Below are positions 1-10,534 of a stretch of DNA of 64,000 nucleotides, in pieces. Position 1 is the first letter of the stretch. Every line of letters starts with the position of its first letter. Origin of the DNA: Paragorgia papillata (taxonomy: Eukaryota; Cnidaria; Anthozoa; Scleralcyonacea; Coralliidae); assembly GCA_035771165.1 (NCBI GenBank), contig JAWNZC010000413.1:806001-870000 (forward strand). The letters are read 5' to 3'. A model generated the notes under the pieces. It did no database searches, was not told the origin of the DNA, and worked only from the letters and a program-made list of their open reading frames with translations. Both the position numbers and the translations under genes were made by a program.

Positions 1-3000
1 TTTTTGACCACTCCGGCGATGGGACAAAATTTTGAGAATTATTGAGCACCCTGGCGCTGCAACTAAATTTTGAGATTTTTTGACCACCCCGGTCCTGTGA
101 CAAAATTTAGAGATTTTTTGATCACCCGGGCGCTGCAACAAAATTTTGAGATTTTTGGATCACCCTGGCCCTGCGACAAAATTTGGAGATTTTTTGATGA
201 CCCTGGCCCTGCGACAAAATTTGGAGATTTTTTGACCACCCCGGCCCTGCAACAAAATTTTGAGATTTTTTGACCACCCAGGCCCTGCAACAAAATTTTG
301 AGGTTTTTTGACCATCCCGGCCATGCAAGAAAATTTTGGGATTTTTTGACCACTCCGGCGCTACGACAAAATTTGGATAACAAAATTTTGAGATTTTTTG
401 ACCACCCCGGCCCTGTCAAAAAATATTGAGACTTTTTGACCACTCCGGCGATGGGACAAAATTTTGAAATTTTTTGACCACCCCGGTCTTGTGACAAAAT
501 CTGGAGATTTTTTGATCACCCTGGCCCTGCGTCAAAATTTGGAGGTTTTTTGATCACCCTGGCCCTACGACAAAATTTTGAGATTTTTTGACCACTCCGG
601 CGCTGCGAAAAAATATGGAGATTTTTTTACCACTCCGGCGCTGCAACAAAATTTTGAGATTTTTTTACCTCTCCGGCGCTGGCACAAAATTTGGAGATTT
701 TTTGGTCACCCTTGGCACTGCGACAAAATTTGGAGATTTTTTTATCACCCTGGCCCTGCAACAAAATTTGGAGATTTTTTGATCACCCTGGCCCTGCGAG
801 AAAATTTGGAGATTTTTTGACCACTCCGCCGAGGCAACAAAATTTTGAGATTTTTTTACCATCCCGGCCCTGCAACAAAATTTTGAGATTTTTTGACCAC
901 CCTGGCGCTACGACAAAATTTGGATAACAAAATTTTGAGATTTTTTGACCACCCCGGCCCTGTCAAAAAATATTGAGACTCTTTGACCACTCGGACGATG
1001 GGACAAAATTTGGAGATTTTTTGATCACCCTGGCCCTGCGACAAAATTTGGCGATTTTTTGATCACCCTGGCCGTACGACAAAATTTGGAGATTTTTTGA
1101 CCACTCCAGCGCTGCCACAAAATTTGGAGATTTTTTGATCACCCTTGGCACTGCGACAAAATTTGAAGATTTTTTGATGACCCTGGTCCTGCGACAAAAT
1201 TTGGAGATTTTTTGACCACTCCGGCGTTGCAACAAAATTTTGAGATTTTTTGACTACTCCGGCGCTGCCACAAAATTTGGAGATTTTTTGATCACCCTTG
1301 GCACTGCGACAAAATTTGGGGATTTTTTGATCACCCTGGCCCTGCGACAAAATTTGGAGATTTTTTGACTACACCGGTGCTGCGACAAAATTTGGAGATT
1401 TTTTGACCACTCCGGCGTTGCGACAAAATTTGGAGATTTTTTGATCACCCTGGCCCTAAGACAAAATTTTGAGATTTTTTTATCACCCTGGCCCTGCAAC
1501 AAGATTTGGAGATTTTTTGATCACCCTGGCCCTGCGAGAAAATTTGGAGATTTTTTGACCACTCCGCCGCTGCAACAAAATTTTGAGATTTTTTTACCAC
1601 TCCGGCGCTGCCACAAAATTTGGAGATTTTTTGATCACCCTTGGCACCGCGACAAAATTTGGAGATTTTTTTATCACCCTGGCCCTGCGACAAAATTTGG
1701 CGATTTTTTGATCACCCTGGCGCTGCGACAAAATTTGGAGATTTTTTGATGACCCTGGCGCTGCGAAAAAATTTGGAGATTTTTCGACCACCCCGCCCTG
1801 CAACAAAATTTTGTGATTTTTTGACCACCCCGGCCCTGCAAAAAAATTTTGAGATTTTTTGACCATCCCGGCCCTGCAACAAAATTTTGAGATTTTTGGA
1901 CCAATCCGGCGCTACGACAAAATTTGAATAACAAAATTTTGAGATTTTTTGACCACCCCGCCCCTGTCAAAAAATATTGAGACTTTTTGACCACTCCGGC
2001 GATGGGACAAAATTTTGAGAATTTTTGAGCACCCTGGCGCTGCAACTAAATTTTGAGATTTTTTGACCACCCCGGTCCTGTGACAAAATTTAGAGATTTT
2101 TTGATCACCCGGGCCCTGCAACAAAATTTTGAGATTTTTGGATCACCCTGGCCCTGCGACAAAATTTGGAGATTTTTTGATGACCCTGGCCCTGCGACAA
2201 AATTTGGAGATTTTTTGACCACCCCGGCCCTGCAACAAAATTTTGTGATTTTTTGACCACCCCGGCCCTGCAACAAAATTTTGAGATTTTTTGACTACTC
2301 CGGTGCTGCGACAAAATTTGGAGATTTTTTGACCACTCCGGCGTTGCGACAAAATTTGGAGATTTTTTGATCACCCTGCCCCTAAGACAAAATTTTGAGA
2401 TTTTTTTATCACCCTGGCCCTGCAACAAAATTTGGAGATTTTTTGATCACCCTGGCCCTGCGAGAAAATTTGGAGATTTTTTGACCACTCCGGCGCTGCG
2501 AAAAAATTTGGAGATTTTTTGACCACTCCGGCGCTGCCACAAAATTTTGAGATTTTTTGATCACCCTTGGCACTGCGACAAAATTTGGAGATTTTTTTAT
2601 CACCCTGGCACTGCAACAAAATTTGGAGATTTTTTGATCACCCTGGCCCTGCGAGAAAATTTTGAGATTTTTTGACCACTCCGCCGCTGCAACAAAATTT
2701 TGAGATTTTTTTACTACTCCGGCGCTGCCACAAAATTTGGAGATTTTTTGATCACCCTTGGCACCGCCACAAAATTTGGAGATTTTTTTATCACCCTGGC
2801 CCTGCGATAAAATTTGGCGATTTTTTGATCACCCTAGCCCTGCGACAAAATTTGGAGATTTTTTGATGACCCTGGCGCTGCGAAAAAATTTGGAGATTTT
2901 TCGACCACCCCGGCCCTGCAACAAAATTTTGTGATTTTATGACCACCCCGGCCCTGCAACAAAATTTTGAGATTTTTTGACCATCCCGGCCCTGCAACAA

Positions 3001-3309
3001 AATTTTGAGATTTTTTGACCACTCCGGCGTTGCGACAAAATTTGGAGATTTTTTCATCACCCTGGCCCTGCGACAAAATTTTGAGATTTTATGATCACCG
3101 TGGCCCTGCGACAAAATTTGGAGATTTTTTGATCACCCTGTCCCTGCGACAAAATTTGGCGATTTTTTGATAACCCTGGCCCTACGACAAAATTTGGAGA
3201 TTTTTTGACCACTCCGGCGCTACGACAAAATTTGGATAACAAAATTTTGAGATTTTTTGACCATCCCGGACCTGCAACAAAATTTTGAGATTTTTGGACC
3301 ACTCCGGCG

Positions 3310-4670
3310 CTATGACAAAATTTGGATAACAAAATATTGAGATTTTTTGACCACCCCGCCCCTGTCAAAAAATATTGAGACTTTTTGACCACTCCGGCGA
3401 TGGGACAAAATTTTGAGAATTTTTGAGCACCCTGGCGCTGCAACTAAATTTTGAGATTTTTTGACCACCCCGGTCCTGTGACAAAATTTGGAGATTTTTT
3501 GATCACCCGGGCCCTGCGACAAAATTTGGAGGTTTTTTGATCACCCTGGCCCTGCGACAAAATTTGGAGATTTTTTGATCAACCTGGCCCTGCGACAAAA
3601 TTTGGAGATTTTTTGATGACCCTGGCCCTGCGACAAAATTTGGAGATTTTTCGACCACCCCGGCCCTGCAACAAAATTTTGTGATTTTTTGACCACCCCG
3701 GCCCTGCAACAAAATTTTGAGATTTTTTGACCATCCCGGACCTGCAACAAAATTTTGAGATTTTTGGACCACTCCGGCGCTATGACAAAATTTGGATAAC
3801 AAAATATTGAGATTTTTTGACCACCCCGCCCCTGTCAAAAAATATTGAGACTTTTTGACCACTCCGGCGATGGGACAAAATTTTGAGAATTTTTGAGCAC
3901 CCTGGCGCTGCAACTAAATTTTGAGATTTTTTGACCACCCCGGTCCTGTGACAAAATTTGGAGATTTTTTCATCACCCGGGCCCTGCGACAAAATTTGGA
4001 GGTTTTTTGATCACCCTGGCCCTGCGACAAAATTTGGAGATTTTTTGATCACCCTGGCCCTGCGACAAAATTTGGAGATTTTTTGATAACCCTGGCCCTG
4101 CGACAAAATTTGGAGATTTTTTGACCACCCCGGCCCTGCAACAAAATTTTGTGATTTTTTGACCACCCCGGCCCTGCAACAAAATTTTGAGATTTTTTGA
4201 CCATCCCGGACCTGCAACAAAATTTTGAGATTTTTGGACCACTCCGGCGCTATGACAAAATTTGGATAACAAAATATTGAGATTTTTTGACCACCCCGCC
4301 CCTGTCAAAAAATATTGAGACTTTTTGACCACTCCGGCGATGGGACAAAATTTTGAGAATTTTTGAGCACCCTGGCGCTGCAACTAAATTTTGAGATTTT
4401 TTGACCACCCCGGTCCTGTGACAAAATTTGGAGATTTTTTGATCACCCGGGCCCTGCGACAAAATTTGGAGGTTTTTTGATCACCCTGGCCCTGCGACAA
4501 AATTTGGAGATTTTTTGATCACCCTGGCCCTGCGACAAAATTTGGAGATTTTTTGATGACCCTGGCCCTGCGACAAAATTTGGAGATTTTTTGACCACCC
4601 CGGCCCTGCAACAAAATTTTGTGATTTTTTGACCACCCCGGCCCTGCAACAAAATTTTGAGATTTTTTGA
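3310..4670. repeat. 470-bp higher-order repeat, nearly three copies
   Basis: The marker CGCTATGACAAAATTTGG recurs at about 3308, 3778 and 4248, and the intervening sequence is almost identical. This gives a 470-bp higher-order unit inside the 38-bp satellite. The third copy diverges near 4670, where GACCATCCCGGACC is replaced by GACCACCCCGGTCC. 470 is not a multiple of 38 because the marker units are shortened. Such near-identity implies recent amplification by unequal exchange. Confidence 0.85.
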
Positions 4671-4739
4671 CCACCCCGGTCCTGTGAGAAAATTTGGAGA
4701 TTTTTTGATCACCCTGGCCCTGCGACAAAATTTGGAGAT

Positions 4740-6860
4740 TTTTTTACCACTCCGGCGGTGCCACAAAATTTGGAGATTTTTTGATCACCCTTGGCACTGC
4801 GACAAAATTTGGAGATTTTCTGATCACCCTGGCCCTGCGACAAAATTTGGAGATATTTTGACCACCCCAGCCCTGCAACAAAATTTTGTGATTTTTTGAC
4901 CACCCCGGCCCTGCAACAAAATTTTGAGATTTTTTGACCATCCCGGACCTGCAACAAAATTTTGAGATTTTTTGATCACCCTGGCCCTGCGACAAAATTT
5001 GGAGATTTTTTGACTACTCCGGCGCTGCGAAAAAATTTGGAGATTTTTTGACCACTCCGGCGTTGCGACAAAATTTGGGGATTTTTTGATCACCCTGGCC
5101 CTGCGACAAAATTTGGAGATTTTTTGACTACTCCGGTGCTGCGACAAAATTTGGAGATTTTTTGACCACTCCGGCGTTGCGACAAAATTTGGAGATTTTT
5201 TGATCACCCTGGCCCTAAGACAAAATTTGGAGATTTTTTTATCACCCTGGCCCTGCAACAAAATTTGGAGATTTTTTTATCACCCTGGCCCTGCGAGAAA
5301 ATTTGGAGATTTTTTGACCACTCCGCCGCTGCAACAAAATTTTGAGATTTTTTTACCACTCCGGCGCTGCCACAAAATTTTGAGATTTTTTGATCACCCT
5401 TGGCACCGCGACAAAATTTGGAGATTTTTTGATGACCCTGGCCCTGCGAAAAAATTTGGAGATTTTTTTACCACTCCGGCGGTGCCACAAAATTTGGAGA
5501 TTTTTTGATCACCCTTGGCACTGCGACAAAATTTGGAGATTTTCTGATCACCCTGGCCCTACGACAAAATTTCGAGATATTTTGACCACCCCAGCCCTGC
5601 AACAAAATTTTGTGATTTTTTGACCACCCCGGCCCTGCAACAAAATTTTGAGATTTTTTGACCACCCCGGTCCTGTGAGAAAATTTGGAGATTTTTTGAT
5701 CACCCTGGCCCTGCGACAAAATTTGGAGATTTTTTGACTACTCCGGCGCTGCGAAAAAATTTGGAGATTTTTTGACCACTCCGGCGTTGCGACAAAATTT
5801 GGGGATTTTTTGATCACCCTGGCCCTGCGACAAAATTTGGAGATTTTTTGACTACTCCGGTGCTGCGACAAAATTTGGAGATTTTTTGACCACTCCGGCG
5901 TTGCGACAAAATTTGGAGATTTTTTGATCACCCTGGCCCTGCAACAAAATTTGGAGATTTTTTGATCACCCTGGCCCTTCGACAAAATTTGGAGATTTTT
6001 TGACTACTCCGGTGCTGCGACAAAATTTGGAGATTTTTTGACCACTCCGGCGTTGCGACAAAATTTGGAGATTTTTTGATCACCCTGGCCCTAAGACAAA
6101 ATTTGGAGATTTTTTTATCACCCTGGCCCTGCAACAAAATTTGGAGATTTTTTGATCACCCTGGCCCTGCGAGAAAATTTGGAGATTTTTTGACCACTCC
6201 GCCGCTGCAAGAAAATTTTGAGATTTTTTTACCACTCCGGCGCTGCCACAAAATTTGGAGATTTTTTGATCACCCTTGGCACCGCGACAAAATTTGGAGA
6301 TTTTTTGATGACCCTGGCCCTGCGAAAAAATTTGGAGATTTTTTTACCACTCCGGCGGTGCCACAAAATTTGGAGATTTTTTGATCACCCTTGGCACTGC
6401 GACAAAATTTGGAGATTTTCTGATCACCCTGGCCCTGCGACAAAATTTGGAGATATTTTGACCACCCCAGCCCTGCAACAAAATTTTGTGATTTTTTGAC
6501 CACCCCGGCCCTGCAACAAAATTTTGAGATTTTTTGACCACCCCGGTCCTGTGAGAAAATTTGGAGATTTTTTGATCACCCTGGCCCTGCGACAAAATTT
6601 GGAGATTTTTTGACTACTCCGGCGCTGCGAAAAAATTTGGAGATTTTTTGACCACTCCGGCGTTGCGACAAAATTTGGGGATTTTTTGATCACCCTGGCC
6701 CTGCGACAAAATTTGGAGATTTTTTGACTACTCCGGTGCTGCGACAAAATTTGGAGATTTTTTGACCACTCCGGCGTTGCGACAAAATTTGGAGATTTTT
6801 TGATCACCCTGGCCCTGCAACAAAATTTGGAGATTTTTTGATCACCCTGGCCCTGCGAGA
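4740..6860. repeat. 724/876-bp higher-order repeat
   Basis: The block beginning with the GCGGTGCCACAAAATTTGG unit recurs at about 4750, 5474 and 6350, so the spacings are 724 and 876 bp. The difference of 152 bp is four 38-bp units. The second interval therefore looks like the first plus a four-unit insertion, a typical unequal-crossover product. Confidence 0.75.
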
Positions 6861-9800
6861 AAATTTGGAGATTTTTTGACCACTCCGGCGCTGCGAAAAA
6901 ATTTGGAGATTTTTTGACCACTCCGGTGCTGCCACAAAATTTTGAGATTTTTTGATCACCCTTGGCACTGCGACAAAATTTGGAGATTTTTTTATCACCC
7001 TGGCCCTGCAACAAAATTTGGAGATTTTTTGATCACCCTGGCCCTGCGAGAAAATTTGAAGATTTTTTGACCACCCCGCCCTGCAACAAAATTTTGTGAT
7101 TTTTTGACCACCCCGGCCCTGCAACAAAATTTTGAGATTTTGTGACTACTCCGGTGCTGCGACAAAATTTGGAGATTTTTTGACCACTCCGGCGTTGCGA
7201 CAAAATTTGGAGATTTTTTGATCACCCTGGCCCTAAGACAAAATTTTGAGATTTTTTTATCACCCTGGCCCTGCAACAAAATTTGGAGATTTTTTGATCA
7301 CCCTGGCCCTGCGAGAAAATTTGGAGATTTTTTGACCACTCCGGCGCTGCGAAAAAATTTGGAGATTTTTTGACCACCCCGCCCTGCAACAAAATTTTGT
7401 GATTTTTTGACCACCCCGGCCCTGCAACAAAATTTTGAGATTTTGTGACTACTCCGGTGCTGCGACAAAATTTGGAGATTTTTTGACCACTCCGGCGTTG
7501 CGACAAAATTTGGAGATTTTTTGATCACCCTGGCCCTAAGACAAAATTTTGAGATTTTTTTATCACCCTGGCCCTGCGAGAAAATTTGGAGATTTTTTGA
7601 CCACTCCGGCGCTGCGAAAAAATTTGGAGATTTTTTGACCACTCCGGCGCTGCCACAAAATTTGGAGATTTTTTGACCATCCCGGCCCTGCAACAAAATT
7701 TTGAGATTTTTGGACCAATCCGGCGCTACGACAAAATTTGAATAACAAAATTTTGAGATTTTTTGACCACCCCGCCCCTGTCAAAAAATATTGAGACTTT
7801 TTGACCACTCCGGCGATGGGACAAAATTTTGAGAATTTTTGAGCACCCTGGCGCTGCAACTAAATTTTGAGATTTTTTGACCACCCCGGTCCTGTGACAA
7901 AATTTAGAGATTTTTTGATCACCCGGGCCCTGCGACAAAATTTGGAGGTTTTTTGATCACCCTGGCCCTGCAACAAAATTTGGAGATTTTTGGATCACCC
8001 TGGCCCTGCGACAAAATTTGGAGATTTTTTGATGACCCTGGCCCTGCGACAAAATTTGGAGATTTTTTGACCACCCCGGCCCTGCAACAAAATTTTGTGA
8101 TTTTTTGACCACCCCGGCCCTGCAACAAAATTTTGAGATTTTTTGACCATCCCGGCCCTGCGAGAAAATTTGGAGATTTTTTGACCACTCCGCCGCTGCA
8201 ACAAAATTTTGAGATTTTTTTACCACTCCGGCGCTGCCACAAAATTTGGAGATTTTTTGATCACCCTTGGCACCGCGACAAAATTTGGAGATTTTTTTAT
8301 CACCCTGGCCCTGCGACAAAATTTGGCGATTTTTTGATCACCCTGGCCCTGCAACAAAATTTTGTGATTTTTTGACCACCCCGGCCCTGCAAAAAAATTT
8401 TGAGATTTTTTGACCATCCCGGCCCTGCAACAAAATTTTGAGATTTTTGGACCAATCCGGCGCTACGACAAAATTTGAATAACAAAATTTTGAGATTTTT
8501 TGACCACCCCGCCCCTGTCAAAAAATATTGAGACTTTTTGACCACTCCGGCGATGGGACAAAATTTTGAGAATTTTTGAGCACCCTGGCGCTGCAACTAA
8601 ATTTTGAGATTTTTTGACCACCCCGGTCCTGTGACAAAATTTAGAGATTTTTTGATCACCCGGGCCCTGCGACAAAATTTGGAGGTTTTTTGATCACCCT
8701 GGCCCTGCAACAAAATTTGGAGATTTTTGGATCACCCTGGCCCTGCGACAAAATTTGGAGATTTTTTGATCACCCTGGCCCTGCGACAAAATTTGGAGAT
8801 TTTTTAACCACCCCGGCCCTGCGACAAAATTTTGTGATTTTTTGACCACCCCGGCCCTGCAACAAAATTTTCAGGTTTTTTGACCATCCCGGCCCTGCAA
8901 CAAAATTTTGAGATTTTTTGACCACTCCGGCGCTACGACAAAATTTGGATAACAAAATTTTGAGATTTTTTGACCACCCCGGCCCTGTCAAAAAATATTG
9001 AGACTCTTTGACCACTCCGACGATGGGACAAAATTTTGAGAATATTTGAGCACCCTGGCGCTGCAAAAATTTTTTAGATTTTTTGACCACCCCGGTCCTG
9101 TGACAAAATTTGGAGATTTTTTGATCACCCTGGCCCTGCAACAAAATTTGGAGATTTTTGGATCACCCTGGCCCTGCGACAAAATTTGGAGATTTTTTGA
9201 TGACCCTGGCCCTGCGACAAAATTTGGAGATTTTTTAACCACCCCGACCCTGCAACAAAATTTTGTGATTTTTTCACCACCCCGGCCCTGCAACAAAATT
9301 TTCAGATTTTTTGACCATCCCGGCCCTGCAACAAAATTTTGAGATTTTTTGACCACTCCGGCGCTACGACAAAATTTGGATAACAAAATTTTGAGATTTT
9401 TTGACCACCCCGGCCCTGTCAAAAAATATTGAGACTCTTTGACCACTCCGACGATGGGACAAAATTTTGAGAATTTTTGAGCACCCTGGCGCTGCAAAAA
9501 ATTTTGAGATTTTTTGACCACCCCGGTCCTGTGACAAAATTTGGAGATTTTTTTGATCACCCTGGCCCTGCGACAAAATTTGGAGGTTTTTTGATCACCC
9601 TGGGTTTGCGACAAAATTTGGAGATTTTTTGACCACTCCGGCGTTGCGACAAAATTTGGAGATTTTTTGATCACCCTGGCCCTGCGACAAAATTTTGAGA
9701 TTTTATGATCACCGTGGTCCTTCGACAAAATTTGGAGATTTTTTGATCACCCTGTCCCTGCGACAAAATTTGGCGATTTTTTGATAACCCTGGCCCTACG

Positions 9801-9947
9801 ACAAAATTTGGAGATTTTTTGACCACTCCGGCGCTGCAACAAAATTTTGAGATTTTTTTACCACTCCGGAGGTGCCACAAAATTTGGAGATTTTTTGATC
9901 ACCCTTGGCACTGCGACAAAATTTGGAGATTTTATGATCACCGTGGC

Positions 9948-9953
9948 CCTGCG
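9948..9953. repeat. Polinton target site duplication, left
   Basis: CCTGCG directly precedes the left terminus AGTAGTGTC and is repeated at 30124-30129 directly after the right terminus. Six base pairs is the usual Polinton/Maverick duplication length. Removing the element and one copy restores a normal satellite unit (GGCCCTGCGACAAAATTTGG), so this is a clean insertion. Confidence 0.95.
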
Positions 9954-10210
9954 AGTAGTGTCAAAAGGCCGATCCTGGGACATAAATCAAAACCTTTTTA
10001 AAAAGCATTCGCAACCCCCTCCTGAATTTTTTGGGTTGGGTTGACTTCCGGTTTGACTTCCGATCCTGGGACATTTTTGGGTTTGGAGTTCGCAAAGGGT
10101 TCTGGGACATTTTAAAGATGGCTGCCAAAATTTTTGGGATTGGGGCTTGCAAAGGGTTCTGGGATATTTTCAAAATGGCCGCCAAGTTTTTGGGAATTTT
10201 TGGGATTGGT
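9954..10210 (+). repeat. Polinton left terminal inverted repeat (257 bp)
   Basis: It starts AGTAGTGTCAAAAGG and is the exact reverse complement of 29867-30123; identity ends after GGGATTGGT. It carries sub-repeats: GATCCTGGGACAT at 9971-9983 and 10062-10074, a doubled TTGACTTCCG at 10041-10061, and two imperfect 57-bp tandem copies from 10091 to 10204 containing GCAAAGGGTTCTGGGA. These repeated motifs are plausible binding sites for integrase or terminal protein (inference). A 61-codon open frame lies here and again in the other repeat, but is only a by-product. Confidence 0.97.
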
Positions 10211-10242
10211 TTTTGAAGGTTCCAAAATTTAAATAAATAAAA

Positions 10243-10485
10243 ATGCCTAGACACCATAATACCATCTTCCAACCCGAACACAAAAATGCTTACTATGCTT
10301 GCAACCTGTGTACATTTGAAGCTAAGACAATGACAGCAATTAGACTGCATATGAAGGTTGTCCACAAAGAAAAAATAAGGGCAACATGGAATTGCACCAA
10401 ATGTTTAAAAACTTTTGTAACAGAGAGGGAACTAGACAACCATCTAAGATCCCATTACATAAGAGTTAAGGGAAACAAAGTCTGA
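10243..10485 (+). CDS. Small protein with two C2H2 zinc fingers
   Basis: An 80-residue protein made almost entirely of two classical C2H2 fingers: C20-x2-C23...H36-x4-H41 and C51-x2-C54...H67-x3-H71. The second finger has the usual F and L core positions (KTFVTERELDNHLRSH). It should bind zinc and DNA or RNA. As the first gene inside the left terminal repeat, it may be an element-encoded regulator or a captured host finger (inference). The start follows an AT-rich leader (AAATAAATAAAAATG), like other genes here. It converges with the polymerase gene, and a hairpin at 10500-10519 separates the two stop codons. No further domain is visible. Confidence 0.8.
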   Translation: MPRHHNTIFQPEHKNAYYACNLCTFEAKTMTAIRLHMKVVHKEKIRATWNCTKCLKTFVTERELDNHLRSHYIRVKGNKV

Positions 10486-10499
10486 ACCTTTTTAAAATC

Positions 10500-10519
10500 T
10501 GTATTCTTATTTGAATACA
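10500..10519. terminator. Hairpin between convergent genes
   Basis: TGTATTC-TTATTT-GAATACA: a perfect 7-bp stem with a 6-nt loop. It lies 14 nt after the zinc-finger stop codon and 15 nt after the stop of the opposing polymerase gene, so it could serve both strands. It belongs to a series of similar hairpins at gene ends in this element. Confidence 0.65.
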
Positions 10520-10534
10520 AATTTTGAACTTAAT

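Larger units (their letters stand above)
1..9953. repeat. 38-bp satellite array, left block
   Basis: Tandem repeat with a unit of about 38 bp. Each unit joins a T6-7 run, a variable GC-rich segment (CCACCCCGGCCCTG, TCACCCTGGCCCTG or CCACTCCGGCGCTG) and a CAAAATTTTG/CAAAATTTGG core. Subfamilies alternate, and a recurrent marker segment (GTCAAAAAATATTGAGACTTT followed by GATGGGACAAAATTTTGAGAA) recurs every few hundred bases. Long open frames occur on both strands because 38 bp is not a multiple of 3 and the unit has few stops; three units give a 38-residue pseudo-peptide period. Nothing suggests coding. The block is interrupted at 9954 by the Polinton. No other gene is seen in it. Confidence 0.97.

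Noticed and set aside
1..9950. Dozens of open frames of 60-350 codons in the satellite, with repeated KISKFCRRARVIKKSPNF-like peptides on one strand and DKIWRFFDHPGP-like peptides on the other.
   Set aside because: They arise from a 38-bp unit with few stops read in three successive frames (38-residue period). They appear on both strands at once and start and stop at random variants. Not coding.
10031..10216. A 61-codon frame in the left terminal repeat, with a near-identical one in the right repeat (29858-30046).
   Set aside because: It is duplicated only because the repeats are identical; its composition follows the 57-bp tandem repeat, and it has no leader or hairpin like the real genes.
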